Source: Deltaproteobacteria bacterium
GTDB taxonomy: Bacteria; Desulfobacterota; Desulfomonilia; UBA1062
Reading direction: 5' to 3'
Assembly: GCA_015486075.1 (NCBI GenBank)
Contig: WFSG01000005.1
Location: 186,001-250,000, forward strand
Length of the DNA stretch: 64,000 nt
Of the stretch, positions 1 through 9,520 are shown one piece after another. The notes under the pieces were generated by a model. It saw only the letters and a list, made by a program, of their open reading frames with translations, was not told where the DNA came from and made no database searches. A program made the translations under genes and the position numbers. Position 1 is the stretch's first letter; every line of letters begins with the position of its first letter.

Positions 1-1
1 G

Positions 2-151
2 GATATACTGACGCTTTTAAACGCCGAGCCTATTAGAATGAACCTATTGAACTCATCCGTGAACATACCTTTTATTATACCTGTGTTTGGAAAGCCTGCC
101 TTGGAAGGTACCTCTTTTAAGGTGGAGGTTAAGAAACTTCATTGGGAGTAA
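2..151 (+). CDS. C-terminal end of an unidentified protein running in from the left edge (partial)
   Basis: Open frame 2 from the window edge: DILTLLNAEPIRMNLLNSSVNIPFIIPVFGKPALEGTSFKVEVKKLHWE*; overlaps the TTG start of the next gene. Confidence 0.6.
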   Translation, partial: DILTLLNAEPIRMNLLNSSVNIPFIIPVFGKPALEGTSFKVEVKKLHWE

Positions 152-1152
152 AATACTCTAGCTTTGTTTACAAACTCAGACCTGTCATTGGTCTGTTGGT
201 ATCCATTCTTATCATAGGGACACTTGGTTTTCATTTCATTGAGAGATGGAATTTTCTAGACTCTTTTTACATGACGTTAATTACTATTACTACTATAGGC
301 TACGGAGAGGTGCACCCGCTTTCAACACTTGGTAGGGTTTTCGATATATGTGTAATATTGCTCGGTGTGGGGACAGCTGCATATGCCTTTGCTGAGATTG
401 CAGGCTTCATAGTAGGCGGAGAGTTGAGGGATTTGCTAGGTAAGAGAAGATTGAACAAGGAGATATCAAAGATGAAGGATCACTATATCATATGCGGTAA
501 TGGTAGAATAGGTGCCCTTGTCTGGTCTGAGCTGAGGGCAAACAAGAAGCCCTTCGTGGTGGTAGACTCAAATCCTAGTGCGCTTGAGTCCCTTTTAACT
601 GAAAATTTACCTTGTATAATTGGTGATGCAACACGCGAGCAGACACTTATAGATGCAGGTATTGAGAAAGCAAAGGGCCTTATAGCCACTGCGACCTCTG
701 ACGTGACAAACGTGTACATAACACTGATTTCAAGAAACCTTAAACCCGATATATTTATTTTGGCCAGGGCAGAGACAGAAGATTCAATCAAAAATCTGAA
801 ACGTGCAGGCGCTGACAAGGTAATATCCCCTTACATACTGGGTGGAAGGCACATGGCTAACCTTTTATTAAAGCCCGCTGTCGTGGATTTCATAGAGCTG
901 GCTGCGGGGTTGCGGGTGGGAATTAATATGGAGGAGTTCAGAGTGGAACAGGGTTCCGAGGTGGAAGGTAAAAGTCTTGTGGATTCTCCGATAAGAAAAA
1001 ATTTGGGGCTTATGGTCGTTGCTATAAAGCGGGCGGACGGAGATATGGTATTTAATCCAAGCGCTGAGTATATACTGGAAAAGGACGATATACTTATTTG
1101 TATGGGTGATAAAGAGGCATTTGGGTCTCTAAGGAGACTCGTAAGTAGGTAG
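142..1152 (+). CDS. Potassium channel protein with TrkA-N (RCK) domain
   Basis: Two hydrophobic segments around selectivity filter TITTIGYGEV; NAD-binding IICGNGRIGALV; C-terminal TrkA-C-like region. Confidence 0.9.
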   Translation: MGVKYSSFVYKLRPVIGLLVSILIIGTLGFHFIERWNFLDSFYMTLITITTIGYGEVHPLSTLGRVFDICVILLGVGTAAYAFAEIAGFIVGGELRDLLGKRRLNKEISKMKDHYIICGNGRIGALVWSELRANKKPFVVVDSNPSALESLLTENLPCIIGDATREQTLIDAGIEKAKGLIATATSDVTNVYITLISRNLKPDIFILARAETEDSIKNLKRAGADKVISPYILGGRHMANLLLKPAVVDFIELAAGLRVGINMEEFRVEQGSEVEGKSLVDSPIRKNLGLMVVAIKRADGDMVFNPSAEYILEKDDILICMGDKEAFGSLRRLVSR

Positions 1153-1157
1153 GCGGT

Positions 1158-1571
1158 ATGAGGTTCATGGGAATAGACTACGGTACAAAAAGGATAGGGG
1201 TGGCAATAAGTGACATGGGATGCACAATGGCGCATCCTTTAGAGGTTGTGGAAGTCAAGGCCGATGGATCCTGCATGTCAAGAATAAGGGAGATAGCAAA
1301 TACCTACGAGATAACCCACGTTATCGTTGGCCTTCCTTACAACATGGATGGCAGTATTGGTAATATTGCGAGACAAGTAATTCAGTGGTCAAAGGAACTC
1401 GAGGTTTTTCTAGGATTACCCGTTGAACTATGGGATGAAAGGCTTACAAGTTTTGAAGCAGAAACCGTGATGATGGGTTTTAACGTAAAGCCGAGGAAAC
1501 GAAAAAAGGCTATTGATAAGATTGCTGCTGGTATATTGTTAAAATCATACCTTGATTCGCTTGATCCATGA
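1158..1571 (+). CDS. ruvX: Putative pre-16S rRNA nuclease / Holliday junction resolvase-like RuvX (YqgF)
   Basis: MGIDYGTKRIGVAISD, VGLPYNMDGS, LWDERLTS motifs. Confidence 0.93.
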   Translation: MRFMGIDYGTKRIGVAISDMGCTMAHPLEVVEVKADGSCMSRIREIANTYEITHVIVGLPYNMDGSIGNIARQVIQWSKELEVFLGLPVELWDERLTSFEAETVMMGFNVKPRKRKKAIDKIAAGILLKSYLDSLDP

Positions 1572-2569
1572 GATACCTGAAAAGTATACTTTTTTTCCCG
1601 ATAATTGTATCTATTGTAATAATTATCCTTATACATTACTATGTATTTCTTAGAACCCCGGTAGGACCCCAAAGTCCAGTGAAATTCCATATAAGGGCAG
1701 GCACGCACTCATGGGAGATCTGCAACAGGCTCGAGAAAGATCACATTGTTTCCAATGCCTGGATGTTCATGGCTTCAGCCCTTGTTACCATGAAGATTAG
1801 GAGACTGGAGGCGGGGATGTATGTGTTCGAAGGTAAGCATTACCCGATGGATGTTATGGATATGCTTTTTCATGGTAGAACTGTAAAGTACATTGTAACC
1901 ATCCCCGAAGGTTCTGATGTGTACGATGTGGCAGACAGGCTCAGTGCAAAGGGCCTTGTATCAAGAAAGGGGTTTCTTGATGTGGCGCTTTCACCTAGAA
2001 CTGCAGCATTTTTTGGAATTCATTCCCCAAGCATGGAAGGTTATCTTTTTCCTGACACCTATTTCCTGTCCCCCAATATGACACCGCTCGAAATAGTGGC
2101 CGAGATGGTAAGGAGATTCAGGGAAGTATATACCCCTGATTTTGCCGCAAGGGCAAGTGAACTTGGAATGAGCCAGAATGAGGTCGTCACCTTGGCATCT
2201 ATAATAGAGAAAGAGGCCGTTCTATCCCAAGAGAAGCCTATTATATCATCTGTATTTCATAACAGGTTGAGGTTGGGGATGTTGTTGCAGTCAGACCCGA
2301 CAGCTATATACGGAATAGACGGATTTAACAGGAAAATTTCGAAAAAAGATCTTTTAAGGGATTCCCTATACAATACATACAGACACCCTGGCCTACCACC
2401 AGGGCCAATATGCAATCCTGGGAGAGATAGTATAGTAGCTGCACTATGGCCTGCAAGGACGAAATACCTTTACTTTGTTGCAAAGGGAGAAGGTCGGCAC
2501 TACTTCTCGTCCACACTGAGGCAGCATATGAGGGCCATTGCTAAGATTCGAAGAAAAAATAGCGACTAA
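1568..2569 (+). CDS. mltG: Endolytic murein transglycosylase MltG
   Basis: YceG motifs EGYLFPDTY, LASIIEKEA, FHNRL, LQSDPTAIYG, YNTYRHPGLPPGPICNPG. Confidence 0.94.
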   Translation: MRYLKSILFFPIIVSIVIIILIHYYVFLRTPVGPQSPVKFHIRAGTHSWEICNRLEKDHIVSNAWMFMASALVTMKIRRLEAGMYVFEGKHYPMDVMDMLFHGRTVKYIVTIPEGSDVYDVADRLSAKGLVSRKGFLDVALSPRTAAFFGIHSPSMEGYLFPDTYFLSPNMTPLEIVAEMVRRFREVYTPDFAARASELGMSQNEVVTLASIIEKEAVLSQEKPIISSVFHNRLRLGMLLQSDPTAIYGIDGFNRKISKKDLLRDSLYNTYRHPGLPPGPICNPGRDSIVAALWPARTKYLYFVAKGEGRHYFSSTLRQHMRAIAKIRRKNSD

Positions 2570-2703
2570 TCTTATCTGGATTTTTATCGTCTAGGTGTTC
2601 AATCTTGTTTCCATCTGTTCGTATGTCTGCATAATCCGTGAAATCAGGGATCAAGGGTATTTTGCCCTAAAGTCTGTGATTGAGGGATTCGATACATTAT
2701 TAG

Positions 2704-3315
2704 ATGAAGATTAGGTCAGCAGCCATTATTGATGATGACGACAAGGTCTTGGATCTTATCGAATTGGTATTAAAGGAAGAAGGGGTTGAAACAATCAGGC
2801 GTTCAAATACTGCAGAAGAAATCCTTGGTTTGATCAGCGCTGAAGACTTCGACTTCATAATATCAGACCTCATGTTGCCAGGTATGTCCGGCTTAGAGTT
2901 GCTTGATGAAATACATAAAATGGATCGCGATATACCATTCGTTCTTATAACAGGATATGCCTCACTAGATTCTGCCATAGAGGCAATAAACAAGGGGGCC
3001 TTCTACTACATAAAGAAACCATTCAACATAGATGAAATCCGATTTGTCTTAGCCAAGATCTCTATGAACAAAGAAATGATGAACGAGGTCTATAGATTAA
3101 GGCAAGAAAATCAATTGCTAAGGGAACGTCTTGAGGCAAGGGATGGCAACTTACGCATGGAACCTAGGCAAATGGACCAATTTATCAGGATGAGACAGGA
3201 TGCAGATAGGATTTTTGCCACGATTGAGTATCTTGGACGGCTGAAAGATCAGGGCCTTATAACAGATAGCGAGTTCGGCGAGTACAAGGGTAGGCTCCTT
3301 AAAAGGATTATATGA
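2704..3315 (+). CDS. Response regulator receiver protein with C-terminal SHOCT-like segment
   Basis: REC: IIDDDDKVLDL, ISDLMLPGMSG, PFVLITGYAS, KKPF; C-terminus LGRLKDQGLITDSEFGEYKGRLL. Confidence 0.85.
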   Translation: MKIRSAAIIDDDDKVLDLIELVLKEEGVETIRRSNTAEEILGLISAEDFDFIISDLMLPGMSGLELLDEIHKMDRDIPFVLITGYASLDSAIEAINKGAFYYIKKPFNIDEIRFVLAKISMNKEMMNEVYRLRQENQLLRERLEARDGNLRMEPRQMDQFIRMRQDADRIFATIEYLGRLKDQGLITDSEFGEYKGRLLKRII

Positions 3316-4745
3316 TGCAGCAAAAGGTATTGATCGTTGATGATGATGCAGGGATAAGAGATACACTCTCTGACCTGGTGAAACTTCTCGGTTATTCAAC
3401 CTGCACTGCTGAAAACGGTGTTAAGGCGATGGAGTTGTTCGAGGATGGCCCCTACCTTTGCGTATTCACAGATATCATGATGCCCAAGATGACGGGGCTT
3501 GAGCTTATAAAGGAAGTTAAGGCAAGGGACGTCTCTACCCCTGTAGTTGTGATAACTGGGTATGCTTCGGTGGAGATGGCCATTGATGCGATGAAATACG
3601 GTGCCTCTGATTTCATCTCCAAGCCTTTCAAGATGAAGCAGATAGAATTCATACTTAAAAAGGTTGAGAGGGAAAAGAAGTTATTGCAGGAGAACAAAAG
3701 ATTCTCCGAGGAGTTAACCTTGCACAGGCTCATAGACCATCTTTCTGGGCAGTTAGAAAAGTCTGTAGAGGAGATCAGCGCGCTACATGCAATATCTGAA
3801 AAGATAACAAGGCTGAGAGGTGTCAAGGATCTCGTGAATACCATGGTTGACGTTACAGGCGAGATCCTTGATACGGCCAATGTCTACTTTTACCTTTTGG
3901 ATGGTGCAACCGGAAAATTCATTGACCTTGATTCGGGGGGCGTAGTTGAGCTTAACAACGGCATCTTGGAAGGCAACATAGTACGTGGCAGGGTACCAGG
4001 ATCATTTGATGGCCAAGACCTAGAGATCTTGTTCCCGCTGAAGATAGAAGGCCGGCTTTTCGGTGCATTAAGAGTGGTATCTTCCAATGGTCTCGATGGA
4101 ACAAAAGAGGCAAAGCTTTCCTACTTGCTCCAGAGGATAGTTGAGAGGATGGAGAACGTTGTTCTTTACGAGGGACTATACGATAACATCCTGTCAACAC
4201 TCGATAGCATGGCCAAGATACTTGATGCTAGGGATCCTCATACAAGCAGACATTCAACAAGGGTAACAGAGCTCTCCATGAGGATAGGCAAGGCCTTGGG
4301 ATTACCAACCGAAGACCTTGACGTATTGAAAGTCTCAGCATCATTGCATGATATAGGTAAGGTCGGGGTGCCAGACAGGATACTCTTAAAAAAAGGCAAG
4401 CTTACACCTGCAGAGATGGAGATTATTAAAAGGCATCCGGATATAGGTTTTGATATACTTTCTCCTATTATTCCTATGAAGAAGGATGCCAAGATAATAA
4501 GGCATCACCATGAGCGTTACGACGGCAATGGTTACCCACTGGGCCTGAGGGGAGAGGAGATACCGTTTCTTTCCAGGATAATAACACTAGCAGATGCATT
4601 TGATGCAATGACGTCGGACAGGCCTTACAGGAAGGCACTCCCGTATAGCATTGCTCTTCAGGAGATCAAACGATGCAGGGCAACACAGTTTGATCCTGAT
4701 ATCGTTGACGTATTTATGCACAAGGTAATAACACCAAAGATATAA
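3312..4745 (+). CDS. Response regulator with GAF-like middle region and HD-GYP phosphodiesterase domain
   Basis: REC VLIVDDDAG, FTDIMMPKMTG; HD-GYP motifs SASLHDIGKVGVPD, HHHERYDGNGYPLGLRGEEIP. Confidence 0.92.
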   Translation: MMQQKVLIVDDDAGIRDTLSDLVKLLGYSTCTAENGVKAMELFEDGPYLCVFTDIMMPKMTGLELIKEVKARDVSTPVVVITGYASVEMAIDAMKYGASDFISKPFKMKQIEFILKKVEREKKLLQENKRFSEELTLHRLIDHLSGQLEKSVEEISALHAISEKITRLRGVKDLVNTMVDVTGEILDTANVYFYLLDGATGKFIDLDSGGVVELNNGILEGNIVRGRVPGSFDGQDLEILFPLKIEGRLFGALRVVSSNGLDGTKEAKLSYLLQRIVERMENVVLYEGLYDNILSTLDSMAKILDARDPHTSRHSTRVTELSMRIGKALGLPTEDLDVLKVSASLHDIGKVGVPDRILLKKGKLTPAEMEIIKRHPDIGFDILSPIIPMKKDAKIIRHHHERYDGNGYPLGLRGEEIPFLSRIITLADAFDAMTSDRPYRKALPYSIALQEIKRCRATQFDPDIVDVFMHKVITPKI

Positions 4746-4762
4746 TACGACCTTCGTCCCCT

Positions 4763-5206
4763 TTATTCTCCACCGGTGTTGGCCGTTGTACCAAGATTTG
4801 TCTGGGCTGGCTTAGTTTCCTGTGCCCCCTTTTTCTTTAGTGCCTGGTTTTCCTTCAACATGTTTTCATATGTGATTAGCTTTTGCTTGAGCTGCTGATT
4901 TTCGTGCTGCAATGAGTCTACCCTTGCTTTTAAATCCTTGAGCCTTGACTCTAATTCTACAGGTACTCCTTTTGACTCCTTTTTTAGCACATCGACTTCA
5001 TTTTCAAGTGTGTCAATGGTCTTAAGAAGCGTCTGGTTCTTGTGTTCGATGGTTGCTATGTAGTCTATAGTCTTTGAAAGCATCTCTTTATAGTCTGTGG
5101 GGCCTTTTCTTTGAATACCCCATAGATAATATCCCAGTCCCAGACCAATGGCAAAGACTATTACCGCAAGTACAACAGGGGCTGAAGTAATTTTTTTTTC
5201 ACCCAC
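4763..5206 (-). CDS. Hypothetical membrane-anchored coiled-coil protein
   Basis: N-terminal TM (VVLAVIVFAIGLGLGYYLWG) followed by heptad-rich helix. Confidence 0.6.
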   Translation of the reverse strand: MGEKKITSAPVVLAVIVFAIGLGLGYYLWGIQRKGPTDYKEMLSKTIDYIATIEHKNQTLLKTIDTLENEVDVLKKESKGVPVELESRLKDLKARVDSLQHENQQLKQKLITYENMLKENQALKKKGAQETKPAQTNLGTTANTGGE

Positions 5207-5316
5207 CTTTATGCCTCCTCGAAAAATTTCTTTTTTAGTTTTAAGATACCATTACCTTAATTGCTTTCATAGTCAAGGACTTGCTAAAAGATAAAATATG
5301 CCATATCCAATAAGAG

Positions 5317-6288
5317 ATGGATATATTGATTGTAAAACTAGGTGCCCTTGGGGATGTGGTAAACACGTTTCCTCTTGTAGTTAATCTAAAGCAGAGGCTT
5401 GGTGCCAGGATACACTGGCTGGTTGAACCATTGAGCTATCCCTTGGTGGCTGAACATCCATGTGTGGACGAGGTCATTGTCTTTGAAAAAAGACAGTGGT
5501 GGTGGTCATTACCGGGGGTAGCCTATCACTTAATGTCAGACCGCTATGATATCGCATTGGATCTACAAAGAATTTTGAAATCTTCGCTTTTCTGTCTGTT
5601 TGCCAGGGCAGATAGAATTATTGGCTTTGATAAGGACAGATGCAAGGAAATGACCTGGATTTTCCCCTTTGAAAGGATTCCGTCCTCTGATCCAGTGGGA
5701 CACATGGTGTTCCAGTACATGGAGTTTGCAACATATCTCGGGTTGCGTGGGCCAGAGGTAAGATGGGACATACCGGTAAAGGGTGAACCTGGTTTCGACT
5801 TGCCCAGGGATTTCATAATACTTAACATCGGTGCATCAAAGCCAGCAAACCTCTGGCAGGCCGAAAGTTTTGCATCTCTTGCTGGGATCATAGAAAAGAG
5901 ATTGAACGTTTGCACGGTGCTCACCGGTGATGTGCAGGATATTTGCATGGCAGACAGGATAATGTCTTTCTATAAGGGTAACAGTATCGTAAACCTCGTT
6001 GGGAAGACTTCTATACTGGAGCTAAAGGAGGTCCTGTATGCATCCAGGATGGTTGTGAGTTCTGATACAGGACCCATGCACCTTGCGGTTGCACTTGGGA
6101 AACCCGTGATAGGCCTGTTTGGCCCGGCTGATCCTAGGAGAACGGGTCCTTTTAGGGGCCGCGTAGTAAGGCATGCCATTGGATGTTCCCCGTGTAACAA
6201 AAGGGTTTGCTCAGATCCAGTGTGCATGAAGGCCATAAGGCCAGTTGAAGTTTTTGAGGAGATAGAAAGACTATGGTTAGCATCATAA
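5317..6288 (+). CDS. Glycosyltransferase family 9 (heptosyltransferase-like)
   Basis: KLGALGDVVNTFPLV; SSDTGPMHLAVALGKPVIGLFGPADPRRTGP. Confidence 0.9.
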   Translation: MDILIVKLGALGDVVNTFPLVVNLKQRLGARIHWLVEPLSYPLVAEHPCVDEVIVFEKRQWWWSLPGVAYHLMSDRYDIALDLQRILKSSLFCLFARADRIIGFDKDRCKEMTWIFPFERIPSSDPVGHMVFQYMEFATYLGLRGPEVRWDIPVKGEPGFDLPRDFIILNIGASKPANLWQAESFASLAGIIEKRLNVCTVLTGDVQDICMADRIMSFYKGNSIVNLVGKTSILELKEVLYASRMVVSSDTGPMHLAVALGKPVIGLFGPADPRRTGPFRGRVVRHAIGCSPCNKRVCSDPVCMKAIRPVEVFEEIERLWLAS

Positions 6289-7949
6289 TAGTTTGTCTTG
6301 GTGAGGATGAACTGCTAAGGCAATGCATTGGGTCTATACAAGACCACACTAACAATAGCGATTATGAGATTATAGTGGTTAATAATTCGCCTGATCCTAT
6401 CTCGGGAATGTATGTTGGCCCTGTAAGGGTGATAGAGAACGGCCATAATTTTGGGTTTGCAAGAGCGGTAAATAGGGGCATCCTTAGTTCTAGAGGCGAA
6501 TTTATAATGCTTCTAAATGCCGATACAAGGTTTATATCGGATGTGCTGGGCCCGGTAATGAGGTTTATGAAAGGTCATCCAAGTGCAGGTATTTGCGGTG
6601 TACAGTTAATTTTCCCCGATGGAAGACTGCAGAATTCCATTGATTTAATACCAGGAATAATAAGCCAGGTGATTAATAAATCCCTCCTTAAAATACTTTT
6701 TCCTGGCTCTTATCCCAGCAAGAGATCCAATCTTGATAGGCCCACTAAGGTACCTTCTGTTATAGGTGCGTGCATTATGATAAGAAGATCGGTTTTTGAC
6801 AAGGTAGGGCTTATGGACGAGGGATTCTTTTTTTACCTCGAGGAGACTGACCTTTGCAAGAGGGCGCGAGACAAAGGTTTCGAAGTCTGGCATCTACCAA
6901 GCGTAAGGGTAGTACATCACCAGGGTGCAAGCGCAAGACAACATGATGTGAGAAGAAAAGTAGAGTTCCAACGTTCCATGTACAGGTTTTTCTTAAAGCA
7001 CAGGGGTATTTTTGCTACTTTCCTACTCTACATGTTTACGGTCCTGAAACTTTTGATTGAGGTTGTAACCAATGCGCCTCTTTCTTTTAATTCTGGATCC
7101 AGGGCAAGGCTTAAGAGGTCGTTTTTACTACTAATGTGGCATTTGCTAGGTACACCCAGGGGATGGGGTCTTGAAGATATGAATAGCTTTTACAGGGTAA
7201 TAAAAAAGCGTGGGTACGCTTGGTTTATCAAAGATGGAACTGAGATACTAGAGGGCCTGGAAGATCCAGATGTATTAATTCAGGCAGATAATCTAGAAAC
7301 AGTTGCAAGATCAAGGACAGCCCTTGTGAAAGTAGGGTTTGTGCAGGGGTGTGGGAGTGTTTACATTAAGCAGTACCATTTCAAGGGTGTATTAGATGGC
7401 ATGAAAAATGTCTTCAGAAAGAGTAGGGCCCTGAAATCCTTCGAGGCAGCGATTAAGCTAGAGAATCTTGGTGTGGATACACCAAGGCCTGTTTTCTGTT
7501 GCGAGAGACGCGTTTGCCGTGTCTTGATAAAGTCATTCATAGCCACACAAGCCCTTGATGTACCTGACCTGATTAGTTATGCTCGATCTCAGGCAATGTG
7601 TAGAGGTGATTTTACGCTGGTTGCCTCGTTCGTACGGCGTATGCATGAAATGGGTATACTGAGCGTAGATCTAAAGGGAGATAACATCCTGTTTGACCGT
7701 GAAAAAAGACGGCTTTACCTCATAGACCTTGATAGGTTGAGGAGGAAAAGATTTCTTACATGGCGAGAGATTGCAAAGAACCTGAGCTATCTCTATGCAT
7801 CCTTTGAGAGCGACGTTCCTGGTGGCATGGATACCTGCTTTCTAGACGAGTATCTAAAAGGAAATCCCTACCTTGAGAAAAGGAAAAAAAAGATTTCAGA
7901 AATGATAGATAAGTATACAACTTTGAGATTAGCTCAGAGATACAATTAG
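6273..7949 (+). CDS. Fusion of GT2 glycosyltransferase and WaaP/Kdo-kinase-like domain
   Basis: N-term GT2 (IIIVCLGEDELLRQCIGSI, NADTRF, GFFFYLEETDLCKRA); C-term kinase-like SVDLKGDNILFDREKRRLYLIDLDRLRRKR. Confidence 0.82.
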   Translation: MVSIIIVCLGEDELLRQCIGSIQDHTNNSDYEIIVVNNSPDPISGMYVGPVRVIENGHNFGFARAVNRGILSSRGEFIMLLNADTRFISDVLGPVMRFMKGHPSAGICGVQLIFPDGRLQNSIDLIPGIISQVINKSLLKILFPGSYPSKRSNLDRPTKVPSVIGACIMIRRSVFDKVGLMDEGFFFYLEETDLCKRARDKGFEVWHLPSVRVVHHQGASARQHDVRRKVEFQRSMYRFFLKHRGIFATFLLYMFTVLKLLIEVVTNAPLSFNSGSRARLKRSFLLLMWHLLGTPRGWGLEDMNSFYRVIKKRGYAWFIKDGTEILEGLEDPDVLIQADNLETVARSRTALVKVGFVQGCGSVYIKQYHFKGVLDGMKNVFRKSRALKSFEAAIKLENLGVDTPRPVFCCERRVCRVLIKSFIATQALDVPDLISYARSQAMCRGDFTLVASFVRRMHEMGILSVDLKGDNILFDREKRRLYLIDLDRLRRKRFLTWREIAKNLSYLYASFESDVPGGMDTCFLDEYLKGNPYLEKRKKKISEMIDKYTTLRLAQRYN

Positions 7950-7953
7950 GATA

Positions 7954-9510
7954 TTACGGAGCATTTAGCGGTGTTATAAGGGCAAACCTGCCCGTGCTTC
8001 TCCCTATTTTCTGTTCTAGCAATACCCTAACCTTAATATCTTTGCTCTTTTTAAGTGCATTTAGGATAGAATCATGCGAATCTTTCCATATAAAAAGTCC
8101 CTTTTGTTTTATGCTTAAAGGGATATGTACCTCCCTGAATGTTTTACCTGCAAGCATGGGCAGCATTCCCTCAAAGGTCTCGTCAGGGTTGATTATGCTT
8201 ACGCTTGAGTCTCCTGCCTTTGCAAGGGCATTTTTTGAGAAAACCATGTAGTCTTGTCTTGGCTTCATGTAGTGGAAATAGACCATTGTGCTTGCATAAA
8301 AACCCATTGTAACTACCAGTACAAGCGGTAAGCCGTGAGTCATGTTTTTCCCTTTCGACAGGATAACAACAAGCGCTGTAAATGATACGCTACCCAGTAT
8401 GATGCCCTCCAAGGTATTGCCTGTTATAATACCTGCAAACGGGAGCAGACACAGGACAAATCCAATTGCCCACGTGATGTTTACCATGGCTTCTTCCCAT
8501 CTTCTACGGCCTTGAGCCATGAGGAAGCCCGTTACAATGAGTGCAGCTGCCGGATATAGTGGGACGAGGTATATAGCCCTTTTTGTTGACGCAATACTCA
8601 AAAGTACAAATGGGCCAAGGAACCATGGCAAGAATGTATCCTTGCGAAAGTTTTGAATAGACCTTGTAAACGCCGGTATAAACGCGAATGTCCATGGCAA
8701 GATGTCCCTGGGGAAGCGCTCGAGGTAATATGCTGGGCCGTGATGATGACCAAGCGCACCTGCGGCTTTACTCCCCACGAGTCTGCCTAAGTTGTTAACA
8801 ATAAATATTTCCTTGAGTAATGGTAACTGTCCCCTTGCGTACAAGGATACTAGCCAAGGGCTAATCGGTATAAATATGCTAGTAATAATAATTATAGGGT
8901 GGCATTTGAAAATGAACCTTGTATTTTTTAACCTTACCATATCTAGTATTATAGACGCACCTATAATGCCTGGGCCCACCATTCCTTTTGCCATGAAAGA
9001 GAGGCCGATGGCCAGTCCAAGTATGACTGCATCCGTTCTGCTGTATGACCTTAAGAGCCTCATGTAATAATACATGGCAAGGACTATGGTAAACACAAGT
9101 GATATATCCACCAGTATCCATCTTGATATCATGAAGAATTCCCACGAGGTTGCAAGTATGCCAGTGGCAAGAATACCGTATGTCTGACTCCATTCCAGAC
9201 AGGCTATGCGATACACAATGAGTAGCGTGAGCATGGAAAAGGCCAAGGATACAAGCCTATAAACAACATCACTTTTCGTATGGCCAATTGCTCTGGCAAG
9301 AAGCGCGCAGCTAGCGTAGTAAAATGGTGGCTTTTCCAGGAAGAGTTTCCCGTTAAGCCTAGGTATGGCAAGGTCCATTTCCCTTGCCATCTCGGAACAT
9401 ATGCCTACAACCCTTGGTTCATCTGGTCTCCATATGCCATGGTCTAAGCCTGGCAGGCACCCTAGTGCCATTATCAACAGTAAAACAATTAGATGTAATC
9501 TTCTTCGCAC
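7954..9510 (-). CDS. ArnT/PMT-family membrane glycosyltransferase (GT83-like)
   Basis: Many TM segments; HGIWRPDEPRVVGICSEMAR and LNGKLFLEKPPFYY signature. Confidence 0.88.
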   Translation of the reverse strand: MRRRLHLIVLLLIMALGCLPGLDHGIWRPDEPRVVGICSEMAREMDLAIPRLNGKLFLEKPPFYYASCALLARAIGHTKSDVVYRLVSLAFSMLTLLIVYRIACLEWSQTYGILATGILATSWEFFMISRWILVDISLVFTIVLAMYYYMRLLRSYSRTDAVILGLAIGLSFMAKGMVGPGIIGASIILDMVRLKNTRFIFKCHPIIIITSIFIPISPWLVSLYARGQLPLLKEIFIVNNLGRLVGSKAAGALGHHHGPAYYLERFPRDILPWTFAFIPAFTRSIQNFRKDTFLPWFLGPFVLLSIASTKRAIYLVPLYPAAALIVTGFLMAQGRRRWEEAMVNITWAIGFVLCLLPFAGIITGNTLEGIILGSVSFTALVVILSKGKNMTHGLPLVLVVTMGFYASTMVYFHYMKPRQDYMVFSKNALAKAGDSSVSIINPDETFEGMLPMLAGKTFREVHIPLSIKQKGLFIWKDSHDSILNALKKSKDIKVRVLLEQKIGRSTGRFALITPLNAP

Positions 9511-9520
9511 GCTTCATGCA

